Positions 54,601 to 63,488 are shown, counted from the first letter of the stretch. The stretch: DNA of 64,000 nucleotides from Maribacter aquivivus (GCF_900142175.1 NZ_FQZX01000001.1:1364001-1428000), one strand, 5' to 3'. Made by a program: numbers and translations. The notes: generated by a model from the letters alone, not told the origin.

Positions 54601-57600
54601 TCTGTACCGATGATGCATCATTATCACTTATTCCTTGTAAAGTTAAGTCGGTATATTCCCCTGCCTCCATAGCCCATGAAGTACCTGTATAATTGACATT
54701 TTGGAAAAGTGTGGCAACAACATCTAATTCTGGCTCAAATACAATGATTTTAATTGATTCTGTGTCGTTATCAATGCCAAGTGATGTAAGGTTTTCAGAA
54801 TCTGATGATAATATCACAGGAGTACCTCCAAAGTTTAATTCCGGGTATAATTCTACTGAAAAACCTTCTTCGATTTGCACCGAACTTATCGCATTCATTG
54901 TTAAGTCTTGAAGTGAAATATCAGCATATTCTCCTTCTTCTAGTTCCCAAGAATTGCCGCTATAATCGCTATCTTGATAAAATGTTGCCACTGTTGGTCC
55001 CGAAGGCACTACACTTTGATATATCTTAGCAGATGATGCTTGGTCGTTAAAGCCTGTTGAAACCAAGTTGGGTCCATTTTGCTTAAGAACGAATACATTT
55101 CCACCAAAATCTTTTTCTGAAAACAGCTCAATTACATAACCTTCTAATATCTGTACCGATGAGGCATCATTATCATTTATTCCCTGTAAGGTTAGGTCAG
55201 GATATTCACCCTCTTCTATACCCCATGAGATGCCGTTGTAGTCGACATCTTGGTAAAGTGTGGCAACGACTTCTAATTCTTGCTCGACCACACTAATTTT
55301 GACTGATTCTATATCATCGTCTATGCCAAGGGTAACAAGATCGTCAGAATCTGATGTTATTATTACGGGTATACCTCGATAATTTAAATCTGGATATAAT
55401 TCTATAGAAAAACCTTCTTCTACCTTTACTGAACTTACCTCGTTCAACGTTATGCCTTCTGTCGAAATGTCTGGGTATTCTCCTTCTTGAAGAGGCCAAG
55501 AGTCGCCAACATAATTATTGTTTTGATAAAAGGTCGCTACCATAGGTGCTGAGGGTATTTCTGATGGATAGATTTTTATTGAAGATAACTTATCATTAAA
55601 ATCGTAATGACCTAAAAAATTTGAATTTCCATTTAGGACTACCACTTCTCCTTCATAATCAATCTCTGAATACAATTCAACAATATAACCTTCATCTAAC
55701 TGTAGTGAAGAGGCTTCATTATTTGGTATATTCTCATAGGTAATCACTGGATAATTTCCTTCGCTAAGTTCCCAGCTAGTTCCATTGTAATCCGCATGTT
55801 GAAAAAGGGTTAGGACCGGAACGGCAAGTTCTCCATTAATAGCGTTAATATTTATTTCAATATTGAACTGGTACGTTCTATTTAAATGCGGTACAATAGA
55901 GTTTCCTTGAGGAATATATCCCATTACCAAATGGGGGTTAGAATTGGCATTGGCTTCATAAGATTGCCAAATATCATCGGTAGAACCTGATGTTATGGCA
56001 GGTATTAAACTATTATCGGTAGTTGAGCCAGACCCATCAGGATAAGCATCCATAAAACCTGGAGCTATACTTTCGCCAGGTTGTAAAATAACCGCATCAT
56101 TAGAATGGTCACTGAAATTGAAAGTGTTATTGCCAATACCATACTCAGAAGGGGTTCGTGTTTGACCAATTGATACAACTTTAAAATCGTTTTCACCAAG
56201 AACTTTAACTATAAAAGGTGTTACTGGGTTGCCCAATCTACTGGCATAAAAGTTAAAATTTTCAAGGCATATACTTACGGAAATATCTTCGTTATTGGTG
56301 TATGACCCTGTTCTGCTTACATTTATATGAGGGCTATGGGCATCTAGAAAGTTGCCATCAGTTAAATTATCACTACCTAACAAGGCAGTATTTTCTTCGT
56401 TACAGTTTCCATTCAAGCTATTAATCCATGCTTCTACTAATTGTATAGCCTCGGTGTCTACCCTACCTTTTGCCAATGGTGGCATCATTGTAGAAAGGTC
56501 TAAAGAATTCAATCTAAAATGCACGTTTGACTGCGTAACCTCTCCGGGTACAATGGCTTTATTGCTTCCTGTCAAATCTTCTATAATATCGCCTTGTATT
56601 AATGCTTGTTCTGATAATGGTGTGCTGAAACGCAAATCAAAACTCGCCCTAGTATTTCCCGGTAGATGACAATATGCGCAATTAGAGTCAAAATATGATC
56701 TTGCTCTAACTTCTAAAGATTGATTGTTATCATCAATACTAACTAGGGTGGGAACGTTTTCTAAATCTACTTCGGGAATAAAGCCTAATGCTGTCAAAGT
56801 TTCCAGTTGGTTAGATGTTCTACCAGTAGATGGATACAATATTTTTTTATTTAATTGCCTAGTATTAAAACCCAATACCCATCCGGCACTAGGGTTGTGA
56901 CATTGAATACAAGTATTTGAAGCAGGATATTCATAGCCAAATGTGTCGCCGTCAATCGTAATATTTTCATTATCACCAAGCAAAAGTAAATCAGCTTCCA
57001 AACCGTTACTTCTCCATTTGTAAGTGCTACCAAACCACTCACCATCTTCACTATGAATCCACAAACGTGTTTCTAATTTGGTGCCGTTTGTATTATTGAA
57101 TTGTTTAATGAATGTTGTGCCAATAGGAAAAGTCCAATGCCCTTCTTCATTATATCCAATTTGTTCAATAGTACTATTAACATTACCATCTTGTGGAATT
57201 GAAACCCAACGTTGTTTTTCTGTACCAGAAGACCAAAGAGGATTGTTAACCTCATAAGGTATTACACCTTCCGTAGGAGTTAAATTTTGTAAATCAGAAA
57301 AGATTCCTGTTTCTGATAAAAGTGAGGGTAGAGGCTCATTTTGATTATCTTGATTATTTATAATTTTAAAAATTTTACCACCACCCGGAACGCCATTAGA
57401 AAGTTTAAGGACCATTAATTCGTTAGCATGATTATACCCTAAGGATGATATTCCATTAAATACAGATCCACCAATATTACTGATAACATCTACTTCGCCG
57501 AAAGTATTACCACCTGTGTGTGTTAGCGCATATACAGATCCGTTTGCATTATCACCAAATATATATTTTCCATATAGACTGGGGATTGCAGTACCCCTGT

Positions 57601-58765
57601 ATACATACCCACCAATAACTGCGCTTCCTACAGATCCATCATATGCATAAAGGGGTTCTCTTTCTGTACCATATAGCGGATTGGGCATATTTGTTGAGTT
57701 TCGGTATCCATCTACAAAACCTTCTTTAATATTCCATTGAAAATTTAGACCAGGTTGATCTATTATATTTACTTCTTCCCATTTTGAAGCTCCTACATCA
57801 CCTAACCAGAAATTGCCAGTAGGTGGGTCATAGGTCATTCTAAAGGGTTGTCTAAGACCAATGGCGTAAAATTCTTCTAAAAACTCACCGGTTCCAGTGA
57901 CCCAAGGGTTATCATTTGGTATATAATAACCTTGAGTATAAGATTGATCTAAATTTATAGGTGTATTACTATTATCAGGTTGCCTTTCTATGGGATGACT
58001 TATTGTTCCTCCTTGCATGTCCACATCTATTCGCCATACACCACTTCTAAAACGATCATTCAGTAATTGAGTATGTGGAGTGGCCTCAACGCTATGAGTA
58101 CCTTCATCACCAACCGAAACATATAAAAACCCATCTCCGTCAAAGGCAAGTCCGCTACCATCGTGACCTTTTGTAGTATCATACTGATTAATCATAATTA
58201 GTTCGCTACTAGGGTCAAAAGTAGTTCCTGTCCAAGTAAACCTACTTAATCTATCATAATAAGGTTCAGTCCAATCTGAATCTTCATTTTCCGTTTTATG
58301 TACATAATAAACATAGATATAATCTTTACCTAAACTTTTTCCGAAATCGGGGTGAAAGATTACATTTTGAAATCCACCATGTTTTTGACCAGTATTGCCA
58401 CTATAAGTATAGTACCAACAACGGTCCTGAATATCCATAACCAAAGTACGTTCAGTAGATTGGGCATTATCATTGTCTGGTATGGTGTAAAAACGACCGT
58501 CCATCTCAACTATCAATAATTTGTTCGTTTCTGGAAACGGTAAAATTGCTTGTGGTGATTCCCATTCGATATTAGTATGTATTTCTACTAGGTCAATATC
58601 TTCACTCGGTTTTGAATTAGGAAGATTACCGTTCATAAAAGGAGTAATAGCTTGAATGCTATCTAGACCGGGTTGAAAATAAATTACCGCCTTAAAACTT
58701 AAAAACGCTAAAGGTAAAAGCAATAATAACCATGATTTTTTCTGTGGGATAAATGATGTTCTCAT
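51635..58765 (-). CDS. giant secreted protein: sorbosone dehydrogenase-like propeller, diheme cytochrome c region, 12 beta-gamma-crystallin domains, T9SS signal
   Basis: The 2376-aa protein begins with a hydrophobic export signal (residues 10-30). Residues about 55-480 form a PQQ-type sorbosone/glucose-dehydrogenase-like propeller (GHDGSGLAFDGDGFLYVSVGDEG, GLRQPFRMTYDPPTGNFWLGDVG). Residues about 490-800 contain two c-type heme sites, CIQCH (619-623) and CAYCH (696-700), in the arrangement of SO2930-type diheme proteins. After a linker domain come twelve repeats of about 91 residues (984-2078), each with two Greek-key motifs of beta-gamma-crystallin type. A DUF642-like sugar-binding-type module (about 2095-2280) follows a Cys-rich SCACQCASG. 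A T9SS type A sorting domain closes it (LYPNPVNDLF, about 2298-2376). It lies between PST and Wzc genes, which points to a cell-surface or matrix protein of this EPS. Confidence 0.9.
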   Translation of the reverse strand: MRTSFIPQKKSWLLLLLPLAFLSFKAVIYFQPGLDSIQAITPFMNGNLPNSKPSEDIDLVEIHTNIEWESPQAILPFPETNKLLIVEMDGRFYTIPDNDNAQSTERTLVMDIQDRCWYYTYSGNTGQKHGGFQNVIFHPDFGKSLGKDYIYVYYVHKTENEDSDWTEPYYDRLSRFTWTGTTFDPSSELIMINQYDTTKGHDGSGLAFDGDGFLYVSVGDEGTHSVEATPHTQLLNDRFRSGVWRIDVDMQGGTISHPIERQPDNSNTPINLDQSYTQGYYIPNDNPWVTGTGEFLEEFYAIGLRQPFRMTYDPPTGNFWLGDVGASKWEEVNIIDQPGLNFQWNIKEGFVDGYRNSTNMPNPLYGTEREPLYAYDGSVGSAVIGGYVYRGTAIPSLYGKYIFGDNANGSVYALTHTGGNTFGEVDVISNIGGSVFNGISSLGYNHANELMVLKLSNGVPGGGKIFKIINNQDNQNEPLPSLLSETGIFSDLQNLTPTEGVIPYEVNNPLWSSGTEKQRWVSIPQDGNVNSTIEQIGYNEEGHWTFPIGTTFIKQFNNTNGTKLETRLWIHSEDGEWFGSTYKWRSNGLEADLLLLGDNENITIDGDTFGYEYPASNTCIQCHNPSAGWVLGFNTRQLNKKILYPSTGRTSNQLETLTALGFIPEVDLENVPTLVSIDDNNQSLEVRARSYFDSNCAYCHLPGNTRASFDLRFSTPLSEQALIQGDIIEDLTGSNKAIVPGEVTQSNVHFRLNSLDLSTMMPPLAKGRVDTEAIQLVEAWINSLNGNCNEENTALLGSDNLTDGNFLDAHSPHINVSRTGSYTNNEDISVSICLENFNFYASRLGNPVTPFIVKVLGENDFKVVSIGQTRTPSEYGIGNNTFNFSDHSNDAVILQPGESIAPGFMDAYPDGSGSTTDNSLIPAITSGSTDDIWQSYEANANSNPHLVMGYIPQGNSIVPHLNRTYQFNIEININAINGELAVPVLTLFQHADYNGTSWELSEGNYPVITYENIPNNEASSLQLDEGYIVELYSEIDYEGEVVVLNGNSNFLGHYDFNDKLSSIKIYPSEIPSAPMVATFYQNNNYVGDSWPLQEGEYPDISTEGITLNEVSSVKVEEGFSIELYPDLNYRGIPVIITSDSDDLVTLGIDDDIESVKISVVEQELEVVATLYQDVDYNGISWGIEEGEYPDLTLQGINDNDASSVQILEGYVIELFSEKDFGGNVFVLKQNGPNLVSTGFNDQASSAKIYQSVVPSGPTVATFYQDSDYSGNSWELEEGEYADISLQDLTMNAISSVQIEEGFSVELYPELNFGGTPVILSSDSENLTSLGIDNDTESIKIIVFEPELDVVATLFQNVNYTGTSWAMEAGEYTDLTLQGISDNDASSVQITEGYIIELYSEKDFGGDVFILEENGPNLVSTGFNDQASSVKIYKSVVPSGPIVATLFQNTNYGGSAWQLSAGNYEDISLQGINDNDASSVQIEVGYTIELYSEKNFEGDVFIMEANNTNLVAAGFDDRTSSVKIYESIVTTNPVIATLFQNINYTGTSWEMRAGEYRDITIQGINDNDASSIQITEGYTIELYSEKDFGGDVFVLEENATNLISSGFNDQTSSIRIYPSVTSSGPTVSTLFQNTNYGGSAWKIAVGEFPDITQLGIIDNDASSVQIEIGYTIELYSEKNFEGDLFILEANNSNLVTASFDDQTSSVKVYQSMIATGPKVATLFQNINYSGTAWEMEAGEYRDITLQGINDNDASSVQILEGYIIELYSEKDFEGNIFVLEENSPDLVSEEFNDQTSSIKIYKSSTPTGPTIATLFQNTGYNGSSWQLGAGDYPDLAFYGINDNDASSVQVAEGYIIELYSERDFGGDVFILNESNTNLVTSGFDDLTSSVKIYEHMAIAGPTIATLFQDINYGGSSWQMEAGDYPDLELLGINENDASSVQLENGYIIELYSEKDFGGDKFTLEENGPNLVSTGFNDLASSVRIFESSTTVEPTIATLFRNQDYMGSSWSFGIGNYANMSLSGILPDDIGSVQIEEGYTVELYPELDFGGTPFILITNTVDLLSYSNYDDTESIKIYRSNADSCACQCASGEFSLLINGSFEETSNPSYNNAYDLIEDLGTVNNGVKFIDTHTDNDFPGWFTTGGIILQQGGISQGGSLELGQSGFLGRIAPDGDVFVEMDANHHNQIVSVTPGQLLDWELSHQGREGTDIISISAGPIGNQTVIATVSSSQSWIVHSGQFQVPNGVNEIQFTITPVQASDGDIDSSNLLDFVKLCPNNGTTSKSTALKAKIIQDSQLSLYPNPVNDLFTLHSDDINTVCQKVFIYSANGLLVKKLEIDFENTNDVEIYIDDLSSGIYTIMTVDDYGKTTTIKMFKN
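52535..55816 (-). repeat. twelve tandem ~273-bp coding repeats (beta-gamma-crystallin domains)
   Basis: Each unit encodes ATLFQ..NY.G.SW...EG.Y.D, then I.DNDASSVQ, then GY.IELYSEKDFGG, then NDQTSSVKIY. By eye 17 of the 24 expected (N/D)(N/D)xx(S/T)S calcium-binding motifs are intact. Units 2, 4 and 12 form a second class with ELYPELNFGGTP and degenerate motifs in both halves. Units 3 and 5-11 are most alike, suggesting recent expansion there. Confidence 0.88.
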
Positions 58766-58916
58766 AATTTTAGTGAGGTTATAATTAATGAAATACTAAA
58801 ATGAAATTGGGAGAACTGATTTTTTATTGTTATAACTGTTTTTGGGGTACTTTTTTGTTTTGCCTTATTTACAATAATGGATAATATTAAAAATTTTATA
58901 TTACTGTGGTCAATAT

Positions 58917-60266
58917 TTAATATGCTTTTTCTTCACCTTTAATAGCATTATAGACCGTGTAATAAATAATGGATAGATCTAGTTTTAATGACCATTTTTC
59001 CATGTAAAAAATATCGTATCGAACTCTATTTATAATGTCTGATTGCTCTATTATTTCGCCTCTATAGCCTTTTATTTGAGCCAATCCTGTAATGCCAGGT
59101 TTAAGAAAGTGCCTTACTAAATATTTGTCTACCGAATTTTGATATTTTTCAGTATGTAAATGCATGTGTGGTCGTGGGCCAACTACGCTCATATGGCCTA
59201 AAAAAACATTTATGAACTGCGGTAGTTCGTCTATGCTTGTTCTTCTTAATATGCGCCCTAACTTAGTTACTCTCATATCGTTTTTACAGGCCATAAGAGT
59301 ATCACAATCATTTGATCTTGTCATTGATCTATACTTATAGCATAAAAAAGTTTTTTTATTTAAGCCATGTCTGCTTTGTGTAAAGAATACGGGACCAGGA
59401 GAATCAAATTTTTGTAAAATATAAATTAGAGGTGATAGCCAAGAAAGAATAAAAACAATGACAAGACTAGAGAAAAATATATCGAAGCCACGCTTAACTA
59501 AATTCGCATACTCTAATTCTAAAGGTGAAGCTCTTAGGTCTAAAACAGGAACATTGCCGTATAGCTCTACTGACATCGCTCTTGTGAAAAACTCTTTATT
59601 GTCAGGTATAATTTTGATATGTTTAAAGGTATTATCGGTAATTCTTATTAGTTCTTTTATTTCGTTTTTAGTTAGTTGAGATGCAATACAGAATACTTCA
59701 GTAATATCATTTTCAAAAATATATTTGTAACACCTTTCTATGGACCCTAAGTATGTAGGGCTTTTTGAAATTTTATTGTCAAAAAAACCGACATACTCAA
59801 AGTTGTGGTCTTTATTGTCAAAAATTGCTCTTACTTTTTTTAGATTTTTATCCCAACCTACAACTACGACTTTGTTTGGCTTAGAGATTGAAGAATAATA
59901 GATTTTTTTTATCCAATAAAAAAATATTTTAAAAACTGATAATTGTAGGCAAATAAATCCATAAACACTAAAAAGATATACTATACTATAGGTTTTTGGT
60001 CCTAAAAAAGTAAATGAAGAAAAAAATACCAACCCGTATAATACAAAAACTCGTAAAAAATTAAACGTTTTAGATGTACTAGCTTTTCGTTTTGCCCTTG
60101 AATAAAATTTAATACTATGAGTTACAAATAACCATCCCAAATTATAGTAAATAACCCCGGTAATACCATATCTATATGTCTCAGCTGTAAAATAATACAA
60201 AGTAGCATTTATGGCAACTAGATGAATTAACAAAGAAAGAGGTATTCCAAAATAGGATTTTTTCAT
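58917..60266 (-). CDS. polyprenyl-phosphate sugar-1-phosphate transferase (PST), right copy
   Basis: The 449-aa paralogue of the enzyme at 1955-3301 has the same plan. N-terminal membrane helices (residues 8-120) lead to a Rossmann-like domain with KVVVVGWDKNLKKV, then a helix near 258-280. The sugar-transferase domain follows with CYKYRSM, TSIDELPQFINVFLGHMSVVGPRPH and RHFLKPGITGLAQ. It would load the first sugar of the right locus repeat unit on undecaprenyl phosphate. It lies 185 bases downstream of gmd and 151 bases upstream of the giant protein. The two PSTs are close enough to accept the same sugar, so both polymers may start alike. Confidence 0.92.
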   Translation of the reverse strand: MKKSYFGIPLSLLIHLVAINATLYYFTAETYRYGITGVIYYNLGWLFVTHSIKFYSRAKRKASTSKTFNFLRVFVLYGLVFFSSFTFLGPKTYSIVYLFSVYGFICLQLSVFKIFFYWIKKIYYSSISKPNKVVVVGWDKNLKKVRAIFDNKDHNFEYVGFFDNKISKSPTYLGSIERCYKYIFENDITEVFCIASQLTKNEIKELIRITDNTFKHIKIIPDNKEFFTRAMSVELYGNVPVLDLRASPLELEYANLVKRGFDIFFSSLVIVFILSWLSPLIYILQKFDSPGPVFFTQSRHGLNKKTFLCYKYRSMTRSNDCDTLMACKNDMRVTKLGRILRRTSIDELPQFINVFLGHMSVVGPRPHMHLHTEKYQNSVDKYLVRHFLKPGITGLAQIKGYRGEIIEQSDIINRVRYDIFYMEKWSLKLDLSIIYYTVYNAIKGEEKAY

Positions 60267-60451
60267 GTTATTAAATTATATATCAATGAACTAGTTAAAC
60301 ATGGTTAGTGAATACTATTTAAAAAAGTTTCAAAAAGTCAAATTGTATTTTTTGGATAGTAAAATCTAAGATTTAATAGGGATGTTTTTTTGAAATTAAA
60401 TGGGTTTTATTATTTGATTAAATTGTTGAATCTGAATTAGATATAAAATTT

Positions 60452-61564
60452 TTATTCAAAGTAGTTATAGGTTGTATAACCACCATTTTTCAGATATTGA
60501 TCCTTTTGCATTAATTTCAAATCACTATTAACCATATCTTTTACCAAATCTTTCAGTTCATATTCAGGAGTCCAACCTAGTTTAGTATTGGCTTTAGTTG
60601 CATCGCCTATAAGTAGTTCTACCTCGGTAGGTCTAAAATATTTTGGATCTACGTTTAGTACTTCTTTGCCAGTTTCTATTTTTAATTCTTTATTTGAGCA
60701 TGATTTGACATATGCCTTTTCTTCGATACCTTGACCTTTAAATTCTAATGTGATACCCAGTTCATCAAAGGCCATGCGAACAAACTCTCTGACAGGTGTG
60801 GTTACTCCAGTGGCGATAACCCAATCTTCAGGTTCTTCTGCTTGTAAAATCATCCACATCATTCTTACGTAGTCTTTTGCGTGTCCCCAATCTCTTTGAG
60901 CATCTAGATTTCCTAAATAGAGTTTATTTTGTAAACCTAAAGCAATTCGAGCAGCAGCCCTGGTAATTTTTCTAGTTACGAATGTTTCTCCTCGAATAGG
61001 GGATTCATGATTAAACAATATACCATTACAGGCATACATGTTATATGCTTCACGGTAATTCACTGTAATCCAAAATGCGTACATTTTTGCCACTGCATAA
61101 GGACTTCTTGGGTAAAATGGTGTTGTTTCAGATTGTGGCACTTCTTGTACTTTTCCGTACAGTTCTGATGTTGAAGCCTGATAAATCCTGGTTTTTTTTT
61201 CAAGTCCTAATAAGCGAACTGCATCTAAAATCCGAAGTGTTCCTAAACCATCGGCATTACCTGTATATTCAGGAACTTCAAAAGATACTTGTACATGACT
61301 CATCGCCGCTAGATTGTATATTTCGTCGGGTTGAATTTCTTGAATTAAACGTATCAAGTTGGTACTATCAGTCATGTCTCCATAATGTAGAATGAAATTT
61401 CGATGTTCAACATGTGGATCTTGATATAAATGGTCTATACGATCTGTATTAAATAAAGATGCTCTTCTTTTTATACCATGTACTTGATACCCTTTTTTAA
61501 GTAAAAATTCACTTAAATAGGCTCCATCTTGTCCAGTAATTCCAGTAATTAATGCTATTTTCAT
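60452..61564 (-). CDS. gmd: GDP-mannose 4,6-dehydratase, right copy
   Basis: From the ATG at 61564 the protein is 370 aa, exactly the length of the left copy, and begins [20 protein letters not shown]. All key blocks are conserved: [16 protein letters not shown], the catalytic YAVAKMY and [17 protein letters not shown] longer frame to 61645 would add 27 residues with no counterpart in the other copy. Most differences from copy one are in the region about 270-315. There is no fcl beside it, so the right locus must use the left fcl or divert GDP-4-keto-6-deoxymannose to another sugar such as GDP-rhamnose. It follows UpxY at a 494-bp distance. Confidence 0.96.
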   Translation of the reverse strand: MKIALITGITGQDGAYLSEFLLKKGYQVHGIKRRASLFNTDRIDHLYQDPHVEHRNFILHYGDMTDSTNLIRLIQEIQPDEIYNLAAMSHVQVSFEVPEYTGNADGLGTLRILDAVRLLGLEKKTRIYQASTSELYGKVQEVPQSETTPFYPRSPYAVAKMYAFWITVNYREAYNMYACNGILFNHESPIRGETFVTRKITRAAARIALGLQNKLYLGNLDAQRDWGHAKDYVRMMWMILQAEEPEDWVIATGVTTPVREFVRMAFDELGITLEFKGQGIEEKAYVKSCSNKELKIETGKEVLNVDPKYFRPTEVELLIGDATKANTKLGWTPEYELKDLVKDMVNSDLKLMQKDQYLKNGGYTTYNYFE

Positions 61565-62058
61565 TGGTAAGGATTTAGAAATATTCTTAAAAAGAAAGTT
61601 TGTTGGTTTTGGAAATTTAACACAGCGCTCCGCATCGTAAGTCACAAAAATGTAGATTCACGGTAATTATAATGTCAAATTCGAAGTGTATATATTACTT
61701 CTGAAAAAAATATCTGGGGGAAGTTTAAATGTCAATGATTTCAAACAACTAAAAGGGAGAATTAAATAACAAAACAAACATATGTTGCTAAGGGATACAT
61801 TCCAAAATAAAATGTTAACAAATCTAAAAATTACGGAATATGTATTTTTGGCAAATCTTTTAAAGTATATCGACAAATATTAGCGGTAAAATCTATCAAT
61901 AAAATATAGCTAACTATTTGATATTTAAATTGGTAGAATTTTGAAATAGATTAAAGGTAGAATTAATCGATTATCTGCACAGTTAATTTTACAAAATGAA
62001 TTTTCATTCGTTTTTTTTTGCTTTTAGGTTACCAATATAATAGATAAGCCAGTGAAAA
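61565..62058. other. 494-bp leader region between UpxY and gmd
   Basis: No credible gene is present; a 69-aa frame at 61667-61876 on the minus strand lacks a family match and ordinary codon pattern. Since UpxY-type antiterminators act on the 5' leader of their operon, this stretch may be the transcribed region where the antiterminator loads or works. No strong hairpin was found by eye. Confidence 0.35.
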
Positions 62059-62538
62059 TTATACAATATCCCTCAATTTCATATTAAGAACAACACCCAT
62101 ACCTTCTAAAATTAATCGTACTCGGGTTTTTCCTATTTCAATAATCTCTGCTTTCTGGTCTTTTAAAGCTCCATATTTTATTGAAATTTTATCGCCAGAT
62201 TCTAGTTTGGTTAGACTATAATTTTCAACCGTATCGTTAGTTAACCACTTTTTTAAAGTTTGCATCTCAATATCACGCACAATAGCGGGGTTTCCCAACC
62301 AATATAAATATCGTACAACACCAGGAACTTCAAAAACCCTTTGTCTTTCTGATTCTGAGATATTTACAAAAACATAAGATTTAAACAAAGGAACTTCAAT
62401 AGTCTTTTTTCTGTCACTCCATTGTTTTAACTCCTTTATCATAGGACAATAAATATCAATCTTGTGGTCCAATAATCTTTGGGAAACCTTCTTTTCGTTT
62501 TTGGGTTTTACATAAATGACATACCAGTTTGTGGACAT
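62059..62538 (-). CDS. UpxY/NusG-like capsule transcription antiterminator
   Basis: The 159-aa protein has an NGN domain at the N-terminus: NWYVIYVKPKNEKKVSQRLLDHKIDIYCPMI, VPLFKSYVFVNI and VRYLYWLGNPAIV. A short KOW-like domain at the C-terminus has LESGDKISIKYGALKDQKAEIIEIGKTRVRLIL. This is the plan of the UpxY proteins that head capsule operons in Bacteroides and relatives, where they prevent premature termination of the long operon. It is first on the minus strand ahead of gmd, PST and the rest, down to about 34512, so it probably controls the right EPS locus. The left locus has no copy in the window. Confidence 0.92.
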   Translation of the reverse strand: MSTNWYVIYVKPKNEKKVSQRLLDHKIDIYCPMIKELKQWSDRKKTIEVPLFKSYVFVNISESERQRVFEVPGVVRYLYWLGNPAIVRDIEMQTLKKWLTNDTVENYSLTKLESGDKISIKYGALKDQKAEIIEIGKTRVRLILEGMGVVLNMKLRDIV

Positions 62539-62784
62539 ATGATAAATTATAAGATTCTATAATAAGGTAATAATTTTTTTGCTTTTCAAGTATTTAATAG
62601 TGTTTTATAAAATTAATATCAAAAGTGCTAATGCTATTTTATCAACCTAGAAGGTTTTGGATATAGTAGTTTGATTTGTATTCGTAATTATTTCAAATAG
62701 TTTTCTGTAAGAAAAGGACTGCATAGTTTATACTATTATCATATTAAGTTCGTTTTGTATAAAACCTCAAATTCTTATCGTGTT

Positions 62785-63054
62785 ATGATTTTAAATCTAT
62801 TTAAGTCTAGTTCTAAACAGAAGAAAACGAAATCTCTTTATAAAAATTCAGTTACTCATGAATTAAATTCTTTATTAAATGATTTAACCATTGTTACTAC
62901 AAAGAATCCCAAAGATGATAAAGCAGATAATTCTATTAAAGAAAAAGCTTCATCGCTTGTTTCTTCTTTAGAAAGACAAATAGAGGAGAATCAGATTCTA
63001 TACGCGAAAATAATGCAAGAGCGCATGATGAGAACTAGAAGGAAATTAATGTAA
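62785..63054 (+). CDS. small basic protein, homologue of the protein at 6615
   Basis: From the ATG at 62785 (89 aa) the sequence is MILNLFKSSSKQKKTKSLY, followed by a Ser/Lys/Asp-rich middle and a helical tail LERQIEENQILYAKIMQER. The tail matches the 83-aa protein at 6615-6866 over about 15 residues with one or two changes, and the N-termini also resemble each other. A TTG at 62755 could start ten residues earlier, but the matching MI-N start favours 62785. It is divergent from UpxY with 246 bp between. A hairpin with a six-T tract follows 57 bp after the stop. Function is unknown; the repeated placement next to EPS heads suggests a locus-linked regulator. Confidence 0.72.
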   Translation: MILNLFKSSSKQKKTKSLYKNSVTHELNSLLNDLTIVTTKNPKDDKADNSIKEKASSLVSSLERQIEENQILYAKIMQERMMRTRRKLM

Positions 63055-63110
63055 CAGATATTGTGTATAGCACTAATTAAAAATTCAATAAAGTAAAATA
63101 TTTGCATATA

Positions 63111-63142
63111 AAAAAAGTTCTCAATTTCTTGAGGGCTTTTTT
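63111..63142. terminator. terminator-like hairpin (bidirectional), copy 1
   Basis: AAGTTCTCAA pairs with TTGAGGGCTT around a TTTC loop, flanked by A-run and T-run for about 14 pairs. It serves the small gene ending at 63054 on the plus strand and the tRNA relic on the minus strand. It is nearly the same as the hairpin at 63508-63535. Confidence 0.75.
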
Positions 63143-63170
63143 AGTTTTGGTTCTCGGCTGATCAGATACA

Positions 63171-63223
63171 GGCAGGAACTCGAACCCGCACCCCTCTCGA
63201 CTGAGCCGAGACATGTATTCTAA
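63171..63223 (-). pseudogene. tRNA-like relic related to tRNA-Asp
   Basis: On the minus strand TTAGAATAC, then a five-pair anticodon-like stem (TCTCG/CGAGA), then GCGGGTTCGAGTTCCTGC mirror the order and much of the sequence of the intact tRNA-Asp 330 bp away. The D arm and matching acceptor stem are missing, so it should not be charged. The loop would present TCA but lacks the conserved T33. It is followed by a copy of the tRNA-Asp terminator. Confidence 0.6.
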
Positions 63224-63224
63224 G

Positions 63225-63488
63225 CTATTTTATAAGGTTCGTTTTTTGCTTGAAAAGCCAGAGTAGATATTGCCTATGTTGCCTTTTCAACATTTTCTCT
63301 TTTATAAGAGCTTCTTTTTTGGAATTTAATTTTTCTGCATAGACTAGTTTCCACGGTCCTTTGTTTTTGGTGTATGTTGTTTTGCCTTGATTATGTTGAT
63401 CCAATCGCATTATATAATCTGTGGAATATCCTTTGTAATAGACATCATGCGAAGTAGAATAAATAATGTAAACGTAGTGGTGGGTCAT
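63225..63488 (-). CDS. GIY-YIG domain protein (UPF0213/YhbQ-like)
   Basis: The 87-aa protein begins MTHHYVYIIYSTSHDVYYKGYSTD, giving the paired YVYIIYS...YYKGYS (GIY-YIG) strands. A conserved Arg/His stretch RLDQHNQG, then WKLVYAEKLNSKKEALIKEKMLK follow, with the catalytic-type Glu. Small stand-alone members of this superfamily are single-domain nucleases or degenerate DNA-binding relatives; cellular roles are poorly known. It is bracketed by a tRNA relic at its 3' end and tRNA-Asp with a terminator at its 5' side, on the same strand. That suggests it arrived or duplicated together with a tRNA segment. Confidence 0.88.
   Translation of the reverse strand: MTHHYVYIIYSTSHDVYYKGYSTDYIMRLDQHNQGKTTYTKNKGPWKLVYAEKLNSKKEALIKEKMLKRQHRQYLLWLFKQKTNLIK

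Noticed and set aside
52535..55816. CRISPR-like array or DNA satellite
   Set aside because: Units of about 273 bp stay in one open frame and encode crystallin domains; there are no short repeats with unique spacers.
61667..61876. 69-codon frame between UpxY and gmd
   Set aside because: Aromatic/Leu-rich translation of AT-rich DNA, no motif, no matching frame in the left locus.
63171..63223. Functional tRNA reading UGA (TCA-like anticodon loop)
   Set aside because: No D arm, no pairing acceptor stem and no T33; the similarity to tRNA-Asp next door explains it as a relic.
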